Below are positions 26,775 through 34,514 of a DNA stretch of 64,000 nt, one piece after another. A program made the position numbers and the translations under genes. Positions within the stretch are counted from its first letter, which is position 1. Every line of letters begins with the position of its first letter. Under the pieces are notes generated by a model. That model searched no databases and had not been told where the DNA came from. It worked only from the letters and a program-made list of their open reading frames with translations. This DNA comes from Fidelibacterota bacterium (GTDB taxonomy: Bacteria > Fidelibacterota > Marinisomatia > SCGC-AAA003-L08 > TS1B11), in assembly GCA_020354025.1 (NCBI GenBank), contig CP070638.1:1921403-1985402 (forward strand). Reading direction: 5' to 3'.

Positions 26775-27164
26775 ATGAATCAAATTCGAATATATGGTTT
26801 AATAGCCTCCATCTTTGTTGCTCAACCCATTCTAAGTCATCCTCTGGACGCACTTGATGAAAAGCCCTCAGGCGTAGCCCTAATTGAGATCCGTGAACAG
26901 TCAGACGCAGTAGAGGATACTACCCAGCGGCAGCCTTCTTCAACAGTCCATGTGATCACCATAGAAGGTGTGATCAGCCCCATTTCGGCGGGATTTATAC
27001 TCAAGTCCATTGAAGATGCTGAGAGGGAACAGGTCCAATGCCTTTTCTTTACGGAAATACCCTTCTTGTGGTACAACGTGATCGGTTGTGTGGCAGTAAT
27101 TGCATTCGCCTATCTATTCAATCCATTTTTCGTTATGAAGGAGGCGGTGAGGGGCGCTATATAA
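26775..27164 (+). pseudogene. Chimeric remnant: NfeD/ClpP-like N-terminus joined to a sodium:solute symporter C-terminus
   Basis: The 129-codon frame is open but cannot encode a whole protein of either family. Residues about 1-90 read like the start of a membrane-bound NfeD-type ClpP-class serine protease (signal peptide, then HVITIEGVISPISAGFIL and IEDAEREQVQC). From about residue 93 it switches to PFLWYNVIGCVAVIAFAYLF, the last helix of sodium:solute symporters. The catalytic Ser of NfeD and the eleven-plus preceding helices of the symporter are absent. A deletion of several kilobases most likely fused two genes in frame. Confidence 0.65.
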
Positions 27165-27406
27165 AAATCCTATCCTAAGATCTGGTACAGCTTTTAGCGA
27201 TAGATCGAGCTGAGGACTATGGAATAATTCCTTGAAACCTCGGATATCATAGGAAATAATATGGTACCATCTGAACCACATGCCTCATGCCTCTGCAGCA
27301 AATATCCTCAATTTCTCTGATAACCTGATCTGTCGATCCAGAGAATCTTCAGATTCACACTATTCAGACTATAATAACTTGATTACCGGTTATATGGAGG
27401 TGTAGC
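27165..27406. other. Non-coding, decayed stretch
   Basis: No supported gene. Frames are short and full of stops. It precedes a small ORF with its own SD. Confidence 0.5.
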
Positions 27407-27550
27407 ATGACTCCTTGTTTTGGGATGAAAATGGTTACGGATGTGACCGATTCAAATGAGGCCTTGTTTCAAGATTTAATGCGATACACTAATACGAGCC
27501 TTATTAAAAGCAGAAGGCGCTGCTATCACCAGTTGTATGCAAGTCGGTAA
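27407..27550 (+). CDS. Small ORF with strong SD, unknown function or truncated gene start
   Basis: ATG 27407 follows GGAGG (27396-27400) at six bases, a good initiation site. The 47-residue frame (VTDVTDSNEALFQDLMRYT, then a basic stretch) shows no recognisable domain. Its position before chemotaxis remnants suggests it is the surviving start of a longer lost gene, but a real small protein cannot be excluded. Confidence 0.35.
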   Translation: MTPCFGMKMVTDVTDSNEALFQDLMRYTNTSLIKSRRRCYHQLYASR

Positions 27551-27849
27551 ACCGGGAACCATTTGCCATGCGCTTGGACCCCTCATCGTGCAATGATTAA
27601 GCTCATGCGATAGACAGGGCTCTGCTACTATTTACTGCCTTTTCTTACCATGCCCCCCTGTTGATCTTAATCCTGTTCCAGCATACCTTAAAATCACTAT
27701 GACTACCGTAATGCAATCTTCTCTTTCCCGGTTTTCTGATTAACTTATTGAGTGATTAGGAATAGGGCGGAATATCGCCTCAAAGAAAATGGTTCCTTCC
27801 GTCGTGAAAATACTCGATCCATCAACCTTGATCGTCTAGAGGAACGGTT

Positions 27850-28142
27850 ACTGCTGTCGAAGAGCTACGTAATACAATATCACAATTGGGTGCGGAGCTG
27901 GAACAGGTCTGCAAGAAGATAGCGGCTCTTGAGCTAACCACATCTGAGCGCACTCAAGCAGAGGTGGGCTAGTCTTCCGAAGAAGCCGATTTAGTGGGAG
28001 CGCTCACTATTGCCCAAGTTGGTTATTGGACTTCGTGGAAGCTGTAAGCAAAGTGGATGAACGAATGATATTAATTCTAGCGCCCTACAAGCTGTTCGCA
28101 AGTGAGGAGCACGCCATACTGGTGGATCTTGCGCAGGAATAG
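27850..28142 (+). pseudogene. Chemotaxis gene remnants, including a CheW-like C-terminal end
   Basis: Two frame-broken pieces are visible. Positions 27850-27972 encode a heptad-rich coiled coil (AVEELRNTISQLGAEL) ending in TAG. Positions 28026-28142 encode LDFVEAVSKVDERMILIL followed by LFASEEHAILVDL, the typical end of a CheW domain. An intact cheW starts 12 bases later. The pieces may come from a lost CheW paralogue or a fused scaffold gene. Confidence 0.5.
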
Positions 28143-28154
28143 GAGAAGGAAAAT

Positions 28155-28697
28155 ATGACTTCAGGCGGATTTGAAACCGATTCTCATACCCAAGAGCCAG
28201 CCCTGTCATCGTCGATGGAAAATGATGAGGCGAAAGGTGTGGAAGAGACCGTATTCATGGTAACCTTTCAGATTGCATGCCAGACCTACGGGGGTGATAT
28301 TCTACAGATTCAGGAAGTAACCAGACTGAGTGCTGTCACTTGGGTACCTCATCTTCAACCCTGCATCCGCGGAGTGAGCAACCTGCGAGGAAGTATCGTA
28401 CCTATAGTGGATTTAGGCATCCGGTTGGGGCTGCGGAGGGAAGATGGAAAAGAAGGCCACCTGATCATGATTGCACGGACTGACCAGGGTTTGATTGGAT
28501 ATATCGTTGATTCTGTGAGTGGAGTCGTGCCCGTCTCTCGTCAAACCATTGAACCTACTCCAGAAGGTTGGATGGATGGTGACCACAAGTATTATGCAGG
28601 AGTTGTGAAGCTGGAAGAGAAATTGGTGAGTATTGTGGATTTCAGCAACCTGATTCAAACCGACCAAGTGCTTCTGGATGAAGTCCGACTGGGCTGA
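28155..28697 (+). CDS. cheW: Chemotaxis coupling protein CheW
   Basis: A 180-residue protein preceded by AGGAGAAGG. After a 30-residue acidic, low-complexity tail comes a full CheW domain: VTFQIACQTYGGDILQIQEV, WVPHLQPCIRGVSNLRGSIVPIVDLGIRLGL, the conserved Asn-Leu-Arg-Gly, and a C-terminal SIVDFSNLI. CheW links chemoreceptors to the kinase CheA, whose gene follows 27 bases downstream. No chemoreceptor gene is intact in the window. Confidence 0.93.
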   Translation: MTSGGFETDSHTQEPALSSSMENDEAKGVEETVFMVTFQIACQTYGGDILQIQEVTRLSAVTWVPHLQPCIRGVSNLRGSIVPIVDLGIRLGLRREDGKEGHLIMIARTDQGLIGYIVDSVSGVVPVSRQTIEPTPEGWMDGDHKYYAGVVKLEEKLVSIVDFSNLIQTDQVLLDEVRLG

Positions 28698-28724
28698 TGG
28701 TGTTCTATCTTAAGGGGTAGATCA

Positions 28725-30617
28725 ATGAATGTCTATGATAATCTGCTGGGTATGGAGGAAGTACTGGATGAATTTATTGTTGAGACTGTAGATTTGCTCG
28801 AGGGCGTAAATGAAGATTTAGTAAGCCTGGAATCTGGGGCAGATGGGGAGGTTGTGAATCGTATTTTTCGGGCTTTTCATGCCCTGAAGGGTACCTGTGG
28901 CTTCCTAGGCTTTGAACAGGCAAAGAACCTAGCCCTCGTTGCGGAGGATTTACTCAAACAAGTGTGTAATAATGAGTTAGAGCCTAGCGGCACTATAATC
29001 GATTTGCTTCTAGAAACAAGCAACTGGTTTAGCTCATTTATTGGTGACGTTCGAGAACGGGCGGATAAGGAGTACGAGATCGAGCCATTAATAGGAAAAC
29101 TTCATGAAGCTCGCTATGGTAATGAAAAGCATAACGAAATAGAACACTCACAGCTGGTTGGATTGGACCAATCTATCGATGAGGTCACAACATTTGGGGA
29201 TAGTGCCGAACTCGATGAAAATAATAAGCTACCTTCTGCTGAGGAGGCCGAGCCTGCTACGAAACAGGAAGATCCAACCTCCGTAGATAAATCGGTCATC
29301 GACGATTATCAACCGCCTGAATGTGCCCCACCATCAGACAGTGATGAAGCTACTATCCTGGAGGCTTGCTCAGTGGCCAAAGAACGGCCTACCACAATCC
29401 AGAGTAAGGATGGCAAGCCCTCCCAAGCAGTGCGAACAATCCGGGTTGATATGGAGCGCTTGGAGAACCTCATGAACTTAGCGGGTGAGTTGGCGCTTTC
29501 GCGCAACCAACTAGGTCAAGCCTATGCCAACCTTTTGGCCACAAAGATCCCTGATGGTGCGTTAGACAACCTGGACCAGGTGAATACCTCCTTGGCACGG
29601 GTGACTACCGAAATCCAGGAGGGAGTAATGCAAATGCGTATGCTGCCGATCAGCAGTGTATTTCGCAAGATTAATCAGGTGGTACGGGGCCTATCCCGGA
29701 AGCGAGGCAAGCAAGTGCAGCTGGAGCTTATCGGCGAGGAGACGGAACTGGACCGGTCGGTGATCGAGGCTATCGGCGATCCCCTACTGCGCCTAGTACG
29801 CAATTCGGTGGATCATGGGATTGAGAAACCGGAAGATCGTAAAGCTGCCGGCAAACCGGAGCAGGGAACAGTGATCCTCCGGGCATCACATGAGGGGAAT
29901 CACATCGTGATCGAAGTAGAGGACGACGGAAGTGGCGTGGATGCTGAGAAGTTAGTGACCAAGGCGTTGGCGGAGGGCGTGATCAATTCTTCGGAAGCGG
30001 GAGCCATGTCCTATCGTGAGAAACTCAATCTCATTTTCAAAGCGGGTATTTCTACAGCAGCCCAGGTGACCGATGTATCGGGCTGTGGTGTGGGTATGGA
30101 CGTAGTGCATACCCACATCTCCAAGCTTAACGGGATTATTGATGTTGACACGAAAATTGGCACTGGTACTCGGATTACTATCAAGTTACCCTTGGCTCCG
30201 GCGATTGTGATGGGATTGAGGGTGAGCGTATGGGAGGAGGATTACATCATCCCGCTCACGTCGATTATTGAGACTGCAAAGGTCATGGATGAAGATTTGA
30301 CCAAAGTAGAGGATAAGTGGGTGATCCGTTTTCAAGATTCAGTGGTGCCTGCCCTTTTTCTGGACGAATGGTTCCTGATTGAGACTATTGGTAAGGATGA
30401 GCACTCCGAGCGCTATGCGGTGATCGTGGCGGTGGCCGAGTTCAGGTATGCTTTGGTAGTCACAGGATTGAAAGGCCAGGAGGAGGTAGTGATCAAACCT
30501 CTGGGTCAGGCACTGGGTCGAATCCCCGGCGTAGCCGGTGGTACGATTGGTGCAGATGGATTAATCACCATCATCCTGGACGTATCTGGACTGATTTGCC
30601 ATATGGGACTTGGGTAA
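28725..30617 (+). CDS. cheA: Chemotaxis histidine kinase CheA
   Basis: A 630-residue kinase. Its N-terminal HPt domain carries the phosphorylated His52 in FHALKGTCGFLGF. A long acidic linker (about residues 120-225) shows no clear P2 response-regulator-binding domain. The P3 dimerisation helices begin at ERLENLMNLAGELALSRNQL. The ATPase domain has N box LVRNSVDHGIEKPEDR, G1 DDGSGVD and G2 GCGVGMDVV. A CheW-like P5 domain ends the protein. Every catalytic element is intact. The downstream response regulators are broken, so its phosphate target must be elsewhere, or the pathway is in decay. Confidence 0.96.
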   Translation: MNVYDNLLGMEEVLDEFIVETVDLLEGVNEDLVSLESGADGEVVNRIFRAFHALKGTCGFLGFEQAKNLALVAEDLLKQVCNNELEPSGTIIDLLLETSNWFSSFIGDVRERADKEYEIEPLIGKLHEARYGNEKHNEIEHSQLVGLDQSIDEVTTFGDSAELDENNKLPSAEEAEPATKQEDPTSVDKSVIDDYQPPECAPPSDSDEATILEACSVAKERPTTIQSKDGKPSQAVRTIRVDMERLENLMNLAGELALSRNQLGQAYANLLATKIPDGALDNLDQVNTSLARVTTEIQEGVMQMRMLPISSVFRKINQVVRGLSRKRGKQVQLELIGEETELDRSVIEAIGDPLLRLVRNSVDHGIEKPEDRKAAGKPEQGTVILRASHEGNHIVIEVEDDGSGVDAEKLVTKALAEGVINSSEAGAMSYREKLNLIFKAGISTAAQVTDVSGCGVGMDVVHTHISKLNGIIDVDTKIGTGTRITIKLPLAPAIVMGLRVSVWEEDYIIPLTSIIETAKVMDEDLTKVEDKWVIRFQDSVVPALFLDEWFLIETIGKDEHSERYAVIVAVAEFRYALVVTGLKGQEEVVIKPLGQALGRIPGVAGGTIGADGLITIILDVSGLICHMGLG

Positions 30618-30638
30618 GGGCAAGGAAGGAGGTCGTGT

Positions 30639-30931
30639 ATGAGTAGGTTGGATGGTAAGAAGGTTCTGTTCGCATAAGACTCCCTCACCATGCGGTGAGT
30701 CATCGTGAACTTCCTCAAGCAGATCGGCTTCTTTGAAATCATCAAGGCCGAGAGCGTGGCTGACGCTCTTAAGAAGCTGGGGAGAAGGAGCTTTGCAGCA
30801 TTCCGCAGCTGGCGGCCATCTAGATCACTCAACACTTTCAGAATGTCACGGCTTGGATTGAACCTTCCCTTGGAGTGGAAGACGAGGACCTGAGAATGGC
30901 CGCAGCGCAGGCACTCAGAGTGTCGAAATGA
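30639..30931 (+). pseudogene. CheY-like response regulator with in-frame stops
   Basis: ATG 30639 has a textbook SD (AAGGAGG, six-base spacing). The frame reads KKVLFA-stop-DSLTMR-stop-VIVNFLKQIGF, then AESVADALKKL: a receiver-domain N-terminus in which TAA (30675) replaces an expected Glu/Asp and TGA (30696) replaces an expected Arg. The phosphorylated Asp region is lost to a frame change near 30790. A further piece in another frame runs to TGA at 30929. Confidence 0.7.
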
Positions 30932-30948
30932 CAGACCGTTCCATGTAA

Positions 30949-31188
30949 GTTCATAACCTGAAATTAAAAGAATTCTATCTGGAACACATCGAGGCGTTGG
31001 AAAAGCATCCAGCACAGCCATTTAATGTCGTCGAGCCACTGGAAATGGTTGGGAATGACAAAGTAGTTGTCTCTCAGCGAGCTTCGGTTAATCCTAAATT
31101 GTATGCGCTCGATATAGAGTGTTCAATGATAAATAATGCCGATGAGATTGATACTATTAAAGAACTGACAAGGAGAGCTCTTCAATGA
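30949..31188 (+). pseudogene. Open 3' fragment overlapping cheR, family unknown
   Basis: The frame is open from 30949 to a TGA that overlaps the cheR start (ATGA), the arrangement of translationally coupled genes. The sequence reads KLKEFYLEHIEALEKH, then VSQRASVNPKLYALDIE and EIDTIKELTRRALQ. It has no ATG or good SD of its own (TTG 30997 is the first near-start codon). It is probably the preserved end of a disrupted gene of the chemotaxis operon. Confidence 0.35.
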
Positions 31189-32048
31189 TACCTACTTCAA
31201 TTGATGAAGACTTTGACTTAGGTGAAGACCAGTTTCATCAGCTACGGGATATTATTTATGAGAAGAGCGGTATCTTCTTCACGGATAATAAGCTGTACCT
31301 GCTTCAGAACCGTTTGGGGAACCGACTCAAGGATCTGGGATTGAGCTCCTTTGAGGAGTATATCCGCTATCTTCGGACCCAGAATGGCAACATGGCTGAG
31401 TATCACAAGATATATAACGCCGTCACTATAAACGAGACCTACTTTTTCCGTTTCCAAGCGCAGCTGGATGCATTCCAGAGGAAACTGCTACCCAATCTCG
31501 TGGATCAACGGCGGGCAATCAATGACCGGCAATTGAATATCTGGAGTGCCGCCAGCTCCAGCGGAGAAGAGGTCTATACTCTGGCCATGATCCTTGATGA
31601 ATACCTCGGTTCCACGTTGGGAAATTGGAATGTTCAACTGCTGGGGACAGACATTAGCCAACGTGCTCTGAACCAAGCCCGGGAGGCTACTTACACACGA
31701 AATTCTTTCCGCGGTGCTATAACCGACCTCCAAAAGGAGACCTATTTCGAACCGATAGGAAACGAGTTCAGGCTGGATGGCCATATCAAATCCATCCCGG
31801 AATTTCGCTATCTGAACCTGAACGATAACCAGGAAATCGGCCGACTTAAGAAGATGGATTTCATATTCTGCCGGAATGTGTTGATCTACTTTGATGAAGT
31901 CGTGAAAGAGAAAGTCCTAAGGTCTATATACGACGTATTAAGTCATGGAGGCTACCTGTTCTTAGGTGAGGCTGAATCGTTACACGGGATCAGCTCGTCT
32001 TTCAAGGTAGAGTATTTCCCCGGGGCATTTGCCTACAAGAAGGATTAA
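31185..32048 (+). CDS. cheR: Chemoreceptor methyltransferase CheR
   Basis: A 287-residue SAM-dependent methyltransferase that methylates glutamates on chemoreceptors. The N-terminal helical domain (LGEDQFHQLRDIIYEKSGIF) is followed by the catalytic domain: TINETYFFR, IWSAASSSGEEVYTLAM (SAM loop), LGTDISQRALNQAREATY and FCRNVLIYFD. All key motifs are present. The start is coupled to the upstream fragment by ATGA. No cheB is seen. Confidence 0.95.
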   Translation: MIPTSIDEDFDLGEDQFHQLRDIIYEKSGIFFTDNKLYLLQNRLGNRLKDLGLSSFEEYIRYLRTQNGNMAEYHKIYNAVTINETYFFRFQAQLDAFQRKLLPNLVDQRRAINDRQLNIWSAASSSGEEVYTLAMILDEYLGSTLGNWNVQLLGTDISQRALNQAREATYTRNSFRGAITDLQKETYFEPIGNEFRLDGHIKSIPEFRYLNLNDNQEIGRLKKMDFIFCRNVLIYFDEVVKEKVLRSIYDVLSHGGYLFLGEAESLHGISSSFKVEYFPGAFAYKKD

Positions 32049-32061
32049 GGAGAGATCATTC

Positions 32062-32466
32062 ATGGGTGAAGCGATGAGTGAAAAGAATCAAACGGTGTAG
32101 GTGGTGAATGATTCCTATACGGTAAGGAAGTTCGTGTCCTTCTCGCAACACGCTGAGGAATTGGATTGAATCACTTCGGAGGATTGGATGGATGCTCAGG
32201 AAAGGGTGTCATAGGCACCGAAGTTGGATCTTATCATCGTCGATCTGAAAATGCCGAAGATGGGTGACTCAGAGTTAATCAAGAACGTCAGGAGTTCTGA
32301 GGTCTCTCAGGACGTTCTGATTATTATCCTTTCTTCGTAGCGTAGCGCTGATGCAAGACGAAGAAGTGCCGAGCTAGGGGCAAACATCTATATCGAAATG
32401 CCATTCGATGAAGCAGAAATTAAATATCATGTCTCCAAGTCTCCGGATGTTGACCACGCTGGATGA
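32062..32466 (+). pseudogene. CheY-like response regulator, frame kept but with four stops
   Basis: From ATG 32062 one reading frame runs 134 codons to TGA 32464 and is recognisable as a receiver domain throughout: VVNDSYTVRKFVSFS, then LDLIIVDLKMPKMGDSELI with the phosphorylated Asp in place, LIIILSS and GANIYIEMPFDEAEIK. It is interrupted by TAG at 32098, TGA near 32167, TAG near 32212 and TAG near 32338. No indel is needed, so the gene decayed by point mutation. Confidence 0.75.
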
Positions 32467-32656
32467 GATCAAGAACGAGACAAAGGGTCTTGAGCTGGGT
32501 GCAACGGATTCTATAATCAAACCGATCAGACTGCCAATCCTCCTCGCTCGTGTCGGTACTCAGCTAGCGTTCTACGACCTGAATCGCGCCCTGGGAAATA
32601 TCATTCTTAGGAGGAGCTCCGAGCTGCACGATATCCGGCTCGAAATGTCAAGTTAA
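32408..32656 (+). pseudogene. C-terminal remnant of another response regulator receiver domain
   Basis: An 82-codon frame overlapping the end of the previous remnant. It encodes TTLDEIKNETKGLELGATD followed by IIKPIRLPILLARVGTQL, the beta5-alpha5 region of receiver domains (conserved Thr and Lys-Pro), ending in a short coiled-coil-like tail. The Asp-bearing N-terminal half is absent. It is probably a different regulator truncated and joined to the CheY remnant. Confidence 0.55.
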
Positions 32657-32725
32657 ATCTTGAAAAAGCAAGAGAACTCTCTTAGTTGTTAATTAGAGCT
32701 GTGTAAAATCCTCTGAAATCCTATT

Positions 32726-33628
32726 GTGAAGAGAATACTTTATCATGTTTTTTTGTTCATATTTCTGCTGATTGTCATTGTCTCAGCAGGATGCAATAAG
32801 AATCCAGATTCGCCTCCAGATACTCAAACAGAAAAAGGCTCATGGGCCATATATACGCCTTATGACTGGACCCATGACGGCCAGCCATACCAATCGATCT
32901 ATTGTACGATCTACAGTGATGCGGCCAGTGATGAAATGAAACAACAGTTAGGAGAAATCGCTGACGAGAAATTTAGCCGAATCCTGGAATTGTTCAATTT
33001 TGATAAGGTATCCGATTTTATATATCCGCCGGATTACTCCAAGATTGAGATTTACATTAATAGAAATCATGCGGAAAATATTAACTGGGCTTATTGGGGT
33101 GGTTTTATTTTCACCATCAGATCACCCGATATCAGTGGACATTGGTACGATTATGCTACCTACACGATCAGTCATGAGATGACGCATGAGTTTGAATTTC
33201 TTATCGAGGGGAAAGAGTCACTCGGTACGGAAGTATGGTTCAAGGAAGGGATCGCCGTCTATACCGGTTGTTTAGAGAGTCCTGCATTCCAAACAATAGA
33301 ACTCTTGAGCGAGTTGGAATCATGGATTGCCGAAAACGAGAATATATCAGGGCAGGGCATTCCCGTCAAAATCCATCAAGATTCGGATTTTCCATCCGGG
33401 GCTGATATACATCAGTATTTTCGGTTTTTCGAGCTGGCGCTGAGATATCTGCTCGACCAAGAAGGATTCGGAAGATCATACCAGGATGTACTGAACCTAT
33501 TCTATGATTTACGGCAGGAAGTATCGTTTCCTGTATCTTTTGAGGATCATTTCGGGATCAGTGTGAGCGAATATGAGGGTGAATTTTACAGTCGCATGAA
33601 AACATATTTAGACAGCGATTCTCAATAA
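32726..33628 (+). CDS. Lipoprotein with HEMTH zinc-peptidase motif (peptidase MA-like)
   Basis: A 300-residue protein starting at GTG with a lipoprotein signal ending at SAGC (Cys23). The metalloprotease motif HEMTH is at residues 150-154 and a likely third ligand Glu174 lies in WFKEGIAVY, the gluzincin arrangement of the Peptidase_MA group. The rest has no other domain I recognise. No SD is obvious before the GTG. It lies alone beyond the chemotaxis remnants and seems intact. It could act on cell-wall or surface proteins; the substrate is unknown. Confidence 0.72.
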   Translation: MKRILYHVFLFIFLLIVIVSAGCNKNPDSPPDTQTEKGSWAIYTPYDWTHDGQPYQSIYCTIYSDAASDEMKQQLGEIADEKFSRILELFNFDKVSDFIYPPDYSKIEIYINRNHAENINWAYWGGFIFTIRSPDISGHWYDYATYTISHEMTHEFEFLIEGKESLGTEVWFKEGIAVYTGCLESPAFQTIELLSELESWIAENENISGQGIPVKIHQDSDFPSGADIHQYFRFFELALRYLLDQEGFGRSYQDVLNLFYDLRQEVSFPVSFEDHFGISVSEYEGEFYSRMKTYLDSDSQ

Positions 33629-34084
33629 TACTATAGACCGGCATTCGGTGTCGATACTGCTAGCCTTGTGACGCCTGAGGATAGCTGGGCCATCAAGCTG
33701 GCCTTGCTGAATTAGAATCAGAGTCCAATCCTAATATGGTCCCCCAGATTTGCATGTAATTATTATTTGCGGTCAATTATCGGGCTCGTGAGCAAAAGAT
33801 CGGTGGTTCGCCCCGCATCTACTAGGATTCAATCCAGGCGTAGGTGGGAAATGCTTCCCCTGCTGAGAAAAGATCCGTCTCTACTGAGTTCTTTTTACTT
33901 TGTAGCGAAGCGCATTCTTGTGTACCCTAGCGAAACCTACTGAGCCAATTCTGGTCGCACGGTCACCATATACTGCCGGTTCTGTGGCTAGTTCATCGCC
34001 CAGCAACCCAACCTTTCAGGATATGCAGCGGGAACTTTTACCGTGGTTTAGATTATAAAACTTTGATAATATTGTTAGAATGTT
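33629..34084. other. Non-coding, decayed stretch with a tRNA-like relic
   Basis: Frames are short and unsupported. The only recognisable element is the tRNA-like relic at 33780-33822. The last 60 bases before 34085 are AT-rich and probably hold the promoter of the metal-efflux genes; no boxes could be fixed. Confidence 0.45.
33780..33822 (+). pseudogene. Possible relic of the initiator tRNA 3' half
   Basis: TCGGGCTCGTGAGCAAAAG and then GATCGGTGGTTCG align with the anticodon arm to T arm of the intact initiator tRNA at roughly 70% identity, with the anticodon changed from CAT to CGT. The 5' half and T-stem 3' strand are missing. Chance similarity is possible. Confidence 0.3.
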
Positions 34085-34426
34085 ATGAAGATTCATAGCA
34101 CAATAGTCCTGATATTGTGGGTGGTGTCCATCAGCGCGCCATTAATGTCATTGCATGCTGACGAGTGTGATATGGCTTGCTGTGTGATGACCGAAAATAT
34201 CTGCCCAATGGAGGAGCATGGCGAGAAGTGCCCTGGTATGCAAGCGGGCACGCCCATCCCTCCCATTCCAGTTGCACCAGTGAATACTGTGAAGGCGGAT
34301 CAGGGCATCATCCATAGCACCACTAGCCGGACTATTCCGCTGGAACAGATATTAAGCTTCACGGCTGTATACGCCGATACTGTTCCTTATTTACTACCGC
34401 TTCAGAATCCTCCCCTTCTGATTTAG
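34085..34426 (+). CDS. Small secreted Cys/Met/His-rich protein at the head of a metal-efflux operon
   Basis: A 113-residue protein with an N-terminal signal peptide (IVLILWVVSISAPLMSL) followed by a thiol- and thioether-rich segment: DECDMACCVMTENICPMEEHGEKCPGM has five Cys, five Met and one His in 27 residues. Such sequences bind Cu(I) or other soft metals. A Pro-rich linker and a short hydrophobic C-terminus follow. It stands 90 bases before the efflux outer-membrane factor gene, where a periplasmic metal chaperone would be expected, but it is not like CusF. The function is inferred from composition and context. Confidence 0.6.
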   Translation: MKIHSTIVLILWVVSISAPLMSLHADECDMACCVMTENICPMEEHGEKCPGMQAGTPIPPIPVAPVNTVKADQGIIHSTTSRTIPLEQILSFTAVYADTVPYLLPLQNPPLLI

Positions 34427-34514
34427 TCTGATGTTGCCAATTGGCATACATCTGTGCCCTGACCGATCCGGTCAGGTACTGACTCTTATTATATGGATTA
34501 AACAGTAGCGAGGT

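Noticed and set aside
30675-32340. Stop-codon recoding as explanation for the interrupted CheY-like genes
   Set aside because: All three stops occur inside the frames, other genes here end normally at each of them, and one copy also has a frame change, so decay is simpler.
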